Assembly (NCBI GenBank): GCA_002455335.1 | Contig: DKKP01000022.1 | Coordinates: 7,306 to 15,610 of the forward strand | DNA length: 8,305 nt | Source of the DNA: Anaerolineales bacterium UBA6663 | Lineage (GTDB): Bacteria; Chloroflexota; Anaerolineae; Anaerolineales; UBA6663 | Direction of reading: 5' to 3' | Shown here: one piece after another, positions 1-6,679 of the stretch | Numbering within the stretch: the first letter of the stretch is position 1 | Layout: each line of letters begins with the position of its first letter | Notes under the pieces: generated by a model | Database searches by the model: none | What the model was told of the DNA's origin: nothing | What the model saw: the letters and a program-made list of their open reading frames with translations, nothing else | Program-made: the position numbers and the translations under genes

Positions 1-983
1 TCGACCGCCGCGGCCAGCGCAGCCCTCGCCGAAGGGAGGCTGGCGCGCTGCTCGGCCAGACGCTGCTCGCCGCGGTGCGTGCGGGTCAGCACGGCGACCG
101 TCCGCTGGACGCCGATCTGCAACGCGGCGTTGGCCTGGATCAAGTGCAGGGCCGGGTTCAGGCGCGTCGCGCCGGGCAGTTCGAGCCCGAGCCTGGCGAA
201 ATGTCGCGCTCTGAGGAAATCCTGCCGGGCCTCGGCGATCGCGGCCAGGGCCGCAAGGCTCTGCTGGAGCACGTCGAGATTGACCCTTTCGAGCTCGTAG
301 GCCTCCCAGACATGGAGCAGCGTCGCTTCGGCCGCCTCGGCCAGCCCCAACGATTGCTGGGTCAGGCCAAGCTTGATCTGCGAGTAGGCGTCGTCCGGCC
401 GGCGCGCGGCCTCAGCCTCGAGCAACGCAAGGTTTCGGCGCAGCCGGTCGGTGCCCTGGGCCTGCGCCGAAAGGTAGCCGTAATGCCAGATCCGTAATGC
501 GCTTGGCGCGACAAGGCCGCCGGCGCGCTGAATACTCGGCAGGATCTGTGTGTGAAGGTTGAGCTCGAAGCGATGCGCCGGACGGTTGCGGAAGACGCGC
601 ACTTCTTCGCTCTCGAAGTGATCGGCCAGGGCATCGGGCGGCGCGAAGTGATGCAGCGTGACAAGCAATCCCTCCGCGTCGCAGCTCGCGACGCTCGCGC
701 GGAGTTCGGACGCGCTGTTGGGGGTCAACGCCTCGTCGGCATCCAAATGCAGGATCCACGTGCCCCGACAGGCTTCGAGACCGACGTTGCGCGCGACTCC
801 GAAGTCGTTCGTCCAGATGTGATGGATCACGCGTGCGCCAAGCGCCGTGGCGATGGCGACCGTGTCATCGGTCGACCCCGTATCGACGACGACGACCTCA
901 TCGACGACGCCCGCTATGCTCTCGAGGCAACGCCGCAGATTGGCCGATTCGTTTTTGACGATCAGGGTCGCGCTGAGCAACAT
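1..983 (-). CDS. GT2 family glycosyltransferase with TPR-like C-terminal half (3' end outside window)
   Basis: The frame is open from an ATG at 983 to the left edge: 327 codons, no stop seen. The N-terminal ~145 residues form a GT-A fold family 2 glycosyltransferase. Visible motifs are LIVKNE (7-12), the nucleotide-binding VDTGSTDDT (33-41), NDFGVARN (59-66) and the metal-binding HLDADE (79-84, DXD = D81-A82-D83). FRNRPAHRFE (131-140) with LH at 143-144 and WHYGY (166-170) are typical of the bacterial GT2 subgroup that carries TPRs. From about residue 175 the protein is Ala/Leu-rich helical repeat, consistent with degenerate TPRs. The family moves a sugar from a nucleotide-sugar to an acceptor, usually at the cytoplasmic face of the membrane; donor and acceptor are unknown here. 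A GAGG ribosome site lies 4 bases before the ATG and overlaps the end of the upstream SUMF1 gene, whose stop is 10 bases away. It is the last operon gene visible. Family call is firm; specificity is unknown. Confidence 0.93.
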   Translation of the reverse strand, partial: MLLSATLIVKNESANLRRCLESIAGVVDEVVVVDTGSTDDTVAIATALGARVIHHIWTNDFGVARNVGLEACRGTWILHLDADEALTPNSASELRASVASCDAEGLLVTLHHFAPPDALADHFESEEVRVFRNRPAHRFELNLHTQILPSIQRAGGLVAPSALRIWHYGYLSAQAQGTDRLRRNLALLEAEAARRPDDAYSQIKLGLTQQSLGLAEAAEATLLHVWEAYELERVNLDVLQQSLAALAAIAEARQDFLRARHFARLGLELPGATRLNPALHLIQANAALQIGVQRTVAVLTRTHRGEQRLAEQRASLPSARAALAAAV

Positions 984-993
984 GTCGCCTCAC

Positions 994-1842
994 TTACGAG
1001 AGCGCCAGGCGGAACCCGAGGCCCGTGGATGTATAGGACGGCAGCAAGCTCTCGCGGGCCGCGCAGCGGGCCAACTTGCGACTGTAGTACCACGAGCCGC
1101 CGCGGACGACGCGTTTGCCCTCGGCCTGCGGGTCTTCGCGTCCGTCGTCGGCGACATACGGGTAGGGCTTGAGCAATGAGCCAGTCCACTCGTAGACGTT
1201 GCCGGCCATATCATGCAACCCGTCCGGGCTGACGCCGCCCGGCACATACATGTTGAGCGGAGTGGTGTCTCGCCGGTTGTTCTCGGCCGTGTTGCAGCGC
1301 CAGGCTTCGAAATCCGCGCCCCAGGGATAAATGCGCTTGTCGGCGCCGCGCGCGGCGCGCTCCCACTCGACCTCGGTCGGTAGCCGATAGATCTGACCGG
1401 TCTGCTCGCGCAGCCAGGCGCAATAAGCGAGCGCATCGTGCCAGGAGACGTTGACCACCGGATGTTCTTCGATGCCCTTCGGGATGTCGAAGTTCGACCA
1501 GTGCCGTGGCGCTTTGTACCCGGTTGCCCAGATGAACGGCCGGTATTCCAGGTTGGTCACAGCATGCTGTGCGATGCTGAAAGCGCCAAGAGTGACGAGA
1601 TGCTCGGGCTGCTCGGCCATGAACATGTTGCGGCTGTCCCATTCGTTGGCCCAGTCCTCGCGCAGCAGCAGATACTTGACCTGGTCGTCACCTGTTCCCA
1701 TCGTGAACGAGCCGGCAGCGATGCGGATCATCGCCGGGACTCGCACCATGAGTTTCTCGCGGTCCTTCTCGGCGATGGCTTCATGTTCTTCGGCGGCGCG
1801 GAGATCGGCCGCGATCTGTGACAGTTTGTCGAGTTTGGTCAT
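994..1842 (-). CDS. SUMF1/formylglycine-generating-enzyme-like domain protein, lacking the catalytic cysteine pair
   Basis: A 282-residue protein. Residues 1-32 are charged and probably helical or coiled-coil; the rest is a complete SUMF1 (FGE-sulfatase, C-type-lectin-like) domain. Motifs seen: IAAGSFTMGT (41-50), HAVTNLEY (93-100), HPVVNVSWHDALAYCAWL (127-144), YRLPTEVEWERAARG (152-166), YPWG (172-175), DMAGNVYEWT (211-220), RVVRGGSW (244-251), RCAAR (259-263) and GLGFRL (274-279). True formylglycine-generating enzymes carry two cysteines between GGS and R(C/V)AAR; here that stretch is WYYSRKLA with none, so sulfatase activation is unlikely. Proteins of this fold without the cysteines serve as ligand-binding modules or in unrelated oxidative chemistry. 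No signal peptide or membrane segment is seen, so it is probably cytosolic. Start: ATG at 1842 with GAGAGGA 7 bases upstream, overlapping the preceding glycosyltransferase stop by 4 bases (ATGA). It sits between glycosyltransferase genes, suggesting a glycan-related role (inference). Confidence 0.92.
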   Translation of the reverse strand: MTKLDKLSQIAADLRAAEEHEAIAEKDREKLMVRVPAMIRIAAGSFTMGTGDDQVKYLLLREDWANEWDSRNMFMAEQPEHLVTLGAFSIAQHAVTNLEYRPFIWATGYKAPRHWSNFDIPKGIEEHPVVNVSWHDALAYCAWLREQTGQIYRLPTEVEWERAARGADKRIYPWGADFEAWRCNTAENNRRDTTPLNMYVPGGVSPDGLHDMAGNVYEWTGSLLKPYPYVADDGREDPQAEGKRVVRGGSWYYSRKLARCAARESLLPSYTSTGLGFRLALS

Positions 1843-2966
1843 GCGGGGGTCCTCTCGGTCTGGGAGGCTTCGGCCGCCCGAGCGCGTGTGTGGATGTCGG
1901 CATACACGCGCAACAACTCAGGCACCTGGGCGTCGGCTGTGAAACGTGCGGCCTGCGCGCGGTTCGCGCGCGCCAGCAGCTGACGCTCGCCGAGCGTGTC
2001 GAGGTGATCGAGGATGCTGCGTTCCCAGGCGAACGGCGTATTCTCGACGAGCGTGGCATAGGCCCGCAACCCGGCATAGACCGGCCCATCGGTCGCGATC
2101 CAGGGGAGCCCAACAGCCAGATACTCGAGACCCTTGATCCAGCTCCGGCGTTCGTCGTACGTGCCGCACAGGGGCGCAAGCCCGAGGTCGAGCGCGCGCA
2201 ACTGCGCCGGCCACTCGCGATACGGCACCCAGGGTTGCAGCCGTTTCTGCTCGGGCGACACCTTCAGCGCCTCGAGCAAGCGGCCGTCGTTTCCGTGGAT
2301 CACGACCTCGACCTCCGGTCGCGCCCGGCAGACGCGTTGCAGCGCCGTCAGCACGCCGCTGTCGGTGAAAGACTGCAGGTGCGACAGGCTGCCGCCCCAG
2401 CCGATTCGGGTCCGACCGTCGCCGAGCGGCCTTGTCGCCGGTGAGCCGCGCTCTTCGATTCGGTAGATCGCCGGGTCGAGCGCGTTGGGAAGGCAATAGG
2501 TCGGGAGGAGATGCGCCCAATCGTCGGCCAGCCGCTGCGAGGGCATGGTGGCGGCGTGGCACAGCTTTAGCCCCCAGACGAACTGCTCGATCGGCGCCGG
2601 GGTCAGGGTCTCATAGCGCCCATCCGGGTGGCGGATCCAGCCTTTGTGCCAGAAGGCATACGCCGGGTTGCTGTCGGGCATTTGATCGTACGCATCGTCG
2701 AAGTCGGCGATGATCGTCTTGCCCTGCGCCTTCCAGTGAAGGATCGAAGCGAGCACGGGGCCGATCAGATTGCGCTGGATCACCAGGATCTCGGCGTCCC
2801 TGCAGGCCGCCTGGGAGGCCGCAGTCCCGACCAGCCATTCTCGCAGATCGATGAGCGTCGCTGTGCCGAGCCCCGAACGATTGATGGCCCGCGCCGGCAC
2901 AGCGCAGCGCCATTCGCTGCTATTCCATTCGTGCGGATTGTCCGCTGTGATATAGACCAGCTTCAT
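1839..2966 (-). CDS. GT-B fold glycosyltransferase (GT4/group 1-like), TPR-less
   Basis: A 375-residue protein starting MKLVYITADN. It is a two-Rossmann GT-B protein resembling group 1 (GT4-like) glycosyltransferases. N-terminal half: SEWRCAVPARAINR (17-30), where PARA is typical of this group, and GKTIIADFDDAYD (82-94). C-terminal half: PNAL (160-163), IGWGGSLSH (188-196), and the donor-binding segment YDERRSWIKGLEYLAVGLPW (270-289). That segment keeps the S-x2-K-x2-E pattern (S275, K278, E281) seen in the family, so this is the best-preserved catalytic copy of the three related genes here. I prefer the ATG at 2966 over a TTG at 2972 because it makes a 4-base ATGA overlap with the upstream stop, as at this gene's own end. 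The ribosome site GGGGAG (2977-2982) fits either start. There is no signal peptide or membrane helix, so it is likely cytosolic or peripheral. Sugar and acceptor are unknown. Confidence 0.9.
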   Translation of the reverse strand: MKLVYITADNPHEWNSSEWRCAVPARAINRSGLGTATLIDLREWLVGTAASQAACRDAEILVIQRNLIGPVLASILHWKAQGKTIIADFDDAYDQMPDSNPAYAFWHKGWIRHPDGRYETLTPAPIEQFVWGLKLCHAATMPSQRLADDWAHLLPTYCLPNALDPAIYRIEERGSPATRPLGDGRTRIGWGGSLSHLQSFTDSGVLTALQRVCRARPEVEVVIHGNDGRLLEALKVSPEQKRLQPWVPYREWPAQLRALDLGLAPLCGTYDERRSWIKGLEYLAVGLPWIATDGPVYAGLRAYATLVENTPFAWERSILDHLDTLGERQLLARANRAQAARFTADAQVPELLRVYADIHTRARAAEASQTERTPA

Positions 2967-4666
2967 GACCAATCGGCTCCCCAGGTCAGCGCGCCGGCTC
3001 GGATCGGCGCCGTGTTCACGTCATGTTCCCGCGTCGGCGTTGGCCCGTTTAGCCTGGCCAGACGATTGAGCGGCAGGGCGCCCGTGGTCGCCCGCCACCA
3101 GGCCTCGGCCAGCGCGCCCGTCTCGAATGCCTCAGCGGCCCGACGCCCGGCCGTGGATAGCTCGGCGCGCAGCTGCGGCTCCTCGCACAGACGGGTCAGC
3201 TGAGTGACCCAGGCCTCAGGGCCTTCCGCCAGCACGCCGCCGCTGCCCCAATCCCGCGCAGCCAGCGTGGGCGTCGCAATCCACGGCAGTCCGCGCGCCC
3301 CGGCTTCGATAAACGGCTGCAGCCCGAGGCTCTCGGCGTAATCGCCGGAGCGGAGCGGCAGTAACAGGATGTCGAACTGCCCAAGTAGATAGGGCCGATC
3401 GTGTACGCTTACCGGCGGCAAATACTGCCGTTGCGATTCGGGGATCAGCTGTGAGAAGTGTTGATAGGCAATCGGATCCCCGGCAAGGGTCAGCCGCACT
3501 TCAGGATGTGCGCGGACCACCCGCGCTACATCACGTCGGATCTGGGCGAGGTCGAGGTGGGTGCCGGGCCCGGCGACCCAGCCGATCGAGAGCGCCGATC
3601 GTGGTTCGCGTGGCAGATCCCAGGCGCCGTCGGTGCGTGCCCAGCCCATCGGCAGGACGCGAGTCCGGTGCCCGGCAGCGCGCAACGTTTCGGCCATCGC
3701 CTCGGCCGGCGCGATGATCAGATCGGCCAGGCCAAGCGCCGTGACAAACGACTCGACCCGTTCGGCCGATCCGAGACCTAGCCGATGAAACGCCGGGTGT
3801 TCGATCGGGAGCCGCGCGTAGTCGCACGCCAGGCTGACGATGATCGTCGCGCCCTCGGCGGCAGCCAGTGCGAGCCCCTGCGTCACCTGAGCGTCGGCGT
3901 GCGGCTCGTGGGCGATGATGACGTCGTAATCGCGCGCGCGCTCGGCGGCCAGGCCACTGTGCTCATCCACCTCGGCGCCATGTGCACGCAACGCGGTTGC
4001 CGCGATGCGGGTGAACCCGCTGCCCGCGACCGGGGCCACGACCAGGGCCCGCAATGGGCCGCCACGCACCGCCTGTGGGGTCGTCGACTCGGCGCGCTGT
4101 AACCTGAGCGAGACGAGCAGTTGGCCGAGCGCATCGGCGACCTCATCCTGGCCATCGCGGCGAGCGACTCGGATGTTGAGTTCGACAAGCGCCGGCAGCA
4201 GGCGGCCGACTTCGTTAAGCCGATCGCTGATGAGTGTCGCCGGCTCGCGCGACGTCACGATCTCGTCGAGCAAGAGGGCCGCTTTGCGGATATCGATCTC
4301 GGAGATGAAGCTCAGGTTCTCGTCGAGCTCGCCGAGGTCCTGCCGGATCGCTCCCAGGTCGCGTTCGATCGAGCGTTCACGCCACGCGGCCTGGCCGCGC
4401 CCGCGTTCTGCCTGTACGAGTTTGAGCCGCGCGGCGACGTCATGATCGTCCTGCCGCAGCCGTTGCGCTGCGGTGTAGTGCGCCTCGGCCGACGTCAGGT
4501 CTCCGGCTGCCAACTCGGCGTCGCCGAGCCACAACCTGGCCTCAAGATCATCGGGTTTCTGGTCCACCACGGCCTGCAACAATTCGCGCGCAGAGTCGAC
4601 ACGCCCGGCATGCAGCTCGGCGCGCGCTTGAGCGCGACGGAGGTGGAGGGCGGTGGGCAGAGGCAT
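2963..4666 (-). CDS. TPR-containing GT-B-like glycosyltransferase with central helical region; possibly weak or inactive
   Basis: A 567-residue, three-part protein. Residues 7-80 are about two TPR units (W46-L47-G48-D49 in the second). Residues 95-195 are charged and helical with no motif I recognise. Residues 204-530 form a GT-B-like domain. Landmarks: VVSLACDY-type strand (275-283), LPMGW (338-342), SIGWVAGPGTH (360-370), LAGDPIAYQHF (394-404), FDILLLPLRSGDY (431-443) and FIEAGARGLPWIATP (452-466). The domain is co-linear with those of both neighbouring glycosyltransferases. Compared with the downstream TPR-less copy, the acidic DFDD motif has become SLACDY, and the lysine three residues before the conserved glutamate (E454) is a proline (P451). 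Activity may be lost or altered, which would fit a scaffold or partner role. The ATG at 4666 has AGGA 4 bases upstream. The upstream gene ends 50 bases away; the downstream start overlaps this stop by 4 bases. A short tail (about 535-567) rich in Arg/Pro/Thr follows the domain. Confidence 0.87.
   Translation of the reverse strand: MPLPTALHLRRAQARAELHAGRVDSARELLQAVVDQKPDDLEARLWLGDAELAAGDLTSAEAHYTAAQRLRQDDHDVAARLKLVQAERGRGQAAWRERSIERDLGAIRQDLGELDENLSFISEIDIRKAALLLDEIVTSREPATLISDRLNEVGRLLPALVELNIRVARRDGQDEVADALGQLLVSLRLQRAESTTPQAVRGGPLRALVVAPVAGSGFTRIAATALRAHGAEVDEHSGLAAERARDYDVIIAHEPHADAQVTQGLALAAAEGATIIVSLACDYARLPIEHPAFHRLGLGSAERVESFVTALGLADLIIAPAEAMAETLRAAGHRTRVLPMGWARTDGAWDLPREPRSALSIGWVAGPGTHLDLAQIRRDVARVVRAHPEVRLTLAGDPIAYQHFSQLIPESQRQYLPPVSVHDRPYLLGQFDILLLPLRSGDYAESLGLQPFIEAGARGLPWIATPTLAARDWGSGGVLAEGPEAWVTQLTRLCEEPQLRAELSTAGRRAAEAFETGALAEAWWRATTGALPLNRLARLNGPTPTREHDVNTAPIRAGALTWGADWS
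2977..2982 (-). promoter_or_regulatory. Ribosome binding site of the TPR-less glycosyltransferase gene
   Basis: GGGGAG on the minus strand stands 10 bases before ATG 2966 and 4 bases before TTG 2972. Spacing does not choose between them, but the ATGA overlap with the preceding stop favours the ATG. Confidence 0.45.
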
Positions 4667-4716
4667 GGTGTCCTGGCGATCGTTCTGGCGGGGCGATTGG
4701 GCCGCGCCGGCTGACG

Positions 4717-6408
4717 TCAGCGTGAGAGCCCGCTGATCAGGGCTTCCCAGCGTGCGCCGATTTGATCAGCCCGACGGGACGCGGCTGCGGTTCGACCGGC
4801 ATGGCGCAGCTCCTGGCGCCAGGCGAAGTCGTCCACCATGCGCTTGAGCGCCTCGACCCAATCGGCGGTTGTCGCGCAGAATTGGCCGCCCGCCGACCAC
4901 CCCGTCAACGCGGGCGCCGGGCTGGCCAGCCACGGCAGGCCGCGGGCGCCGGCTTCCATCAGCCGCTGATCATTGCCCAACGCTGCGTGGTCGCGCTCGC
5001 GAACGGGGACGAGCAAGGCGTCGAAGTGGGCCAGCAGATACGGGAAGTCGTCGGGCCCCACCATCGGCAGGAAGAGCTTGCGGGTCTCGGGGACGGCGTC
5101 GAACACCTGATACGCGCTCGGTGAGCCGGCGATGGCCAGTTGCGCCTCGGGGCGTTCGTGCAGCAGCGCCTGCAAGAGGGGCGTGATCTCGGCCAGGTCG
5201 CGATCCTGGCTTGGGTCGCCGACCCAGCCCAGGACGACGCCCGGATGCGCCTGCCCAGGCTTCGTCCACCAGGTGTTGCTCGGCGACCACCCGCCTCCGA
5301 CGACCTCCACCCGCCGACACCGCGGGCGGAGCGCATCCGCGAGATGCTCGGTGGCGGCAGTCACAAGGTCGGCCTGCGACAATGCCAGTTCGAGCAGGCC
5401 GAGCGCTTCGCTGCCGGCCAGGTAACTGCGACGGGCGTGATCGCTCGCCAACGCAAAGTAGTCGGTGTCGAGGTCGACGACCACGGTCTTGCCGGCGCCG
5501 CGCGCTTCCTTGAGGAACTGCAGATGCTCGCCCGAGAGATGCGGACGACTGAAGACGAAGACATCGAAGTCCTGCAGATCAGGGGTCGAGGGTGTGCGTG
5601 AGAGCTTCACGCGATGCCGCCGGTCGGCGAGGGCGTTGGCGGGCACCGTCAGGCGGACGGCATCGCTCTGTTCGCCGACGCCGTAGAACGCGACGGCCGC
5701 GGGCTTCTGCGACGCTGCAGGGCGGGCTGTCGGTTGAGACGGGGCCGCCGACTCAGTCGATGGTGAAGCCTTTTTGGCGACCTTGAGCCGCGCGAGTTTT
5801 TCGCTCAGCCCCGGCCGCGCCAATACGGCTTCGGGTTGCGTCGGCGCGACACGTGCCAACGCGGTCTGGAATTCAGGATCTTCTGGGCGCAGGGCCAGCG
5901 CCTGACGATACAACGTTCGGGCCGACTCGGCGTCGTCGACTTCTTCGTAGCACGTCCCAAGTAGATACAGGGCCTCCGCATCATCGGGCGCCGAGCGCAC
6001 GCGGCTGACGAGCAGCCCAACTCCTTCTTGCAGCCGATCCTGATCCAGATACAACTGAGCCAGGTTGCGCAGCGCGGCGCCGTGTTCGGGGTCGATATCG
6101 AGCGCCGACCGGAACGCGCTTTCGGCGGGTTCGGCCTGACCGTTGAGGGCGCAGGCGAAACCCAGGTTGTTGTGCACTTCGGCGTTGTCGGGCGCAAGCC
6201 GGGCGGCGTGCTGGAACTCGGCAAGGGCGTCGGGCAGCCGACCGAGCCGAAGCAGGCTGATACCGTGGCCTGTGGCGACCCCGGCGTCATGGGGCGCCAG
6301 CACACGGGCCTGCGACAGCTGGCGCTGCGCGCCGCTCCAGTCGCCGGATCCCGCACAGGCATCGGCGCGCTCAAGCAGGTTATTGAGGTCGAGAGAAGCA
6401 GTGGTCAT
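4717..6408 (-). CDS. TPR-containing GT-B-like glycosyltransferase, first gene of the operon
   Basis: A 563-residue protein starting MTTASLDLNN. Residues 6-176 hold five consecutive 34-residue TPR units; clear ones start near 40, 74, 108 and 142, each closing with an A/P-x-D/E turn such as LAPDNAEV. Residues 212-237 are a low-complexity Ala/Pro/Ser linker. Residues 238-560 form a GT-B-like domain: GKTVVVDLDTDYF (306-318), GGGW (371-374), LGWVGDPSQDRDL (393-405), IAGSPSAYQVF (426-436), FDALLVPVRERDH (462-474) and LMEAGARGLPW (483-493). N480 and R482 stand where the TPR-less copy has serine and lysine, so the pattern is partly kept. TPRs usually mediate protein-protein contacts, so this could dock onto a carrier, scaffold or partner transferase. 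I chose ATG at 6408 over GTG at 6417 because AGGTG (6415-6419) lies 6 bases before that ATG and would contain the GTG. No membrane segments. Donor and acceptor cannot be read. Confidence 0.88.
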   Translation of the reverse strand: MTTASLDLNNLLERADACAGSGDWSGAQRQLSQARVLAPHDAGVATGHGISLLRLGRLPDALAEFQHAARLAPDNAEVHNNLGFACALNGQAEPAESAFRSALDIDPEHGAALRNLAQLYLDQDRLQEGVGLLVSRVRSAPDDAEALYLLGTCYEEVDDAESARTLYRQALALRPEDPEFQTALARVAPTQPEAVLARPGLSEKLARLKVAKKASPSTESAAPSQPTARPAASQKPAAVAFYGVGEQSDAVRLTVPANALADRRHRVKLSRTPSTPDLQDFDVFVFSRPHLSGEHLQFLKEARGAGKTVVVDLDTDYFALASDHARRSYLAGSEALGLLELALSQADLVTAATEHLADALRPRCRRVEVVGGGWSPSNTWWTKPGQAHPGVVLGWVGDPSQDRDLAEITPLLQALLHERPEAQLAIAGSPSAYQVFDAVPETRKLFLPMVGPDDFPYLLAHFDALLVPVRERDHAALGNDQRLMEAGARGLPWLASPAPALTGWSAGGQFCATTADWVEALKRMVDDFAWRQELRHAGRTAAASRRADQIGARWEALISGLSR

Positions 6409-6414
6409 CGCAGG

Positions 6415-6419
6415 CACCT
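6415..6419 (-). promoter_or_regulatory. Ribosome binding site that decides the start of the first glycosyltransferase gene
   Basis: AGGTG on the minus strand lies 6 bases before the ATG at 6408. The alternative GTG start at 6417 would overlap this site and has no comparable site of its own, so ATG is preferred. Confidence 0.55.
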
Positions 6420-6547
6420 GGCCGGGCGGAAACCACCCGGAAACGGTCCCGGCTGCACGAAGGCTGTGCGGCCTGGGCGACTTCCACTGTACGACCGCGT
6501 CAGGCGCGTCGCCATAAACCGCCGGTGAACGGGCGCTAAAGGGTGGG

Positions 6548-6576
6548 TGAATAGCCTGGCCTGGGGCTCAAGTTAA
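6548..6576 (-). promoter_or_regulatory. Weak sigma70-like promoter candidate for the glycosyltransferase operon
   Basis: On the minus strand TTAACT (6571-6576, 4 of 6 against TTGACA) is followed after exactly 17 bases by TATTCA (6548-6553, 3 of 6 against TATAAT). This would give a leader of about 130 bases before the ATG at 6408. A second, poorer pair lies downstream: TTTAGC at 6535-6540 with TTATGG at 6512-6517, also 17 bases apart. In a GC-rich genome with unknown sigma factors such matches are weak evidence. The placement is favoured mainly because a new operon should start in this gap. Confidence 0.25.
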
Positions 6577-6637
6577 GCGGGGGTTCACGCGCGACGGACG
6601 CGGTCTCTCGTTGGGAAAACTGGCGACAACCCGCAAG

Positions 6638-6664
6638 GCGGCCGGGTGTGGCACCCCGGACCGC
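6638..6664 (-). terminator. GC-rich hairpin after the permease gene, possible terminator
   Basis: An 11-pair stem: GCGG (6638-6641) with CCGC (6661-6664), CC (6642-6643) with GG (6658-6659), and GGGTG (6644-6648) with CACCC (6652-6656). The loop is 3 bases and there are single-base bulges at 6657 and 6660. It starts 15 bases after the permease stop codon. No U-tract follows at once; the first T run on the minus strand (TTTT) comes about 20 bases later. It is therefore not a classic intrinsic terminator, and could instead be a 3'-end stabilising or attenuating stem. Confidence 0.4.
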
Positions 6665-6679
6665 TGCGCCGCATGTAGC

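Larger units (their letters stand above)
6409..6679. other. Non-coding gap between the ABC exporter and glycosyltransferase operons
   Basis: A 271-base gap with no supported gene on either strand. It holds a GC hairpin close to the permease stop and weak promoter-like hexamers facing the glycosyltransferase operon. The presumed leader (6421-6472) has short GC-rich inverted repeats: GCCGGG at 6421-6426 with CCCGGC at 6448-6453, and GCTGCAC at 6452-6458 with GTGCGGC at 6466-6472 (one mismatch). I recognise no riboswitch or operator. Also present are GTGAAC (6525-6530) and GTTCAC (6583-6588), an inverted pair too widely spaced and too short to call an operator. Confidence 0.6.

Noticed and set aside
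883..909. GAC/GTC trinucleotide repeat-like stretch
   Set aside because: It encodes the Val-rich beta strand and VDTGST motif of the GT2 domain; codon bias explains the repetition.
994..1130. C-terminal end of the SUMF1 protein as the variable region of a diversity-generating retroelement
   Set aside because: SUMF1/C-type-lectin proteins are frequent targets, but there is no reverse transcriptase, no template repeat, and the region lacks the Asn-rich adenine-mutated codons expected.
994..1842. A true formylglycine-generating enzyme or an EgtB-type sulfoxide synthase
   Set aside because: The cysteine pair of the former is absent, and the N-terminal DinB-like domain with the histidine motif of the latter is not present; the N-terminus is only a short charged helix.
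1818..2444. Long plus-strand reading frame (also 552-1172, 4121-4714 and others)
   Set aside because: These lie antisense to well-supported genes, are Arg/Ala/Pro-rich, and show no recognisable motif; they are expected at this GC content.
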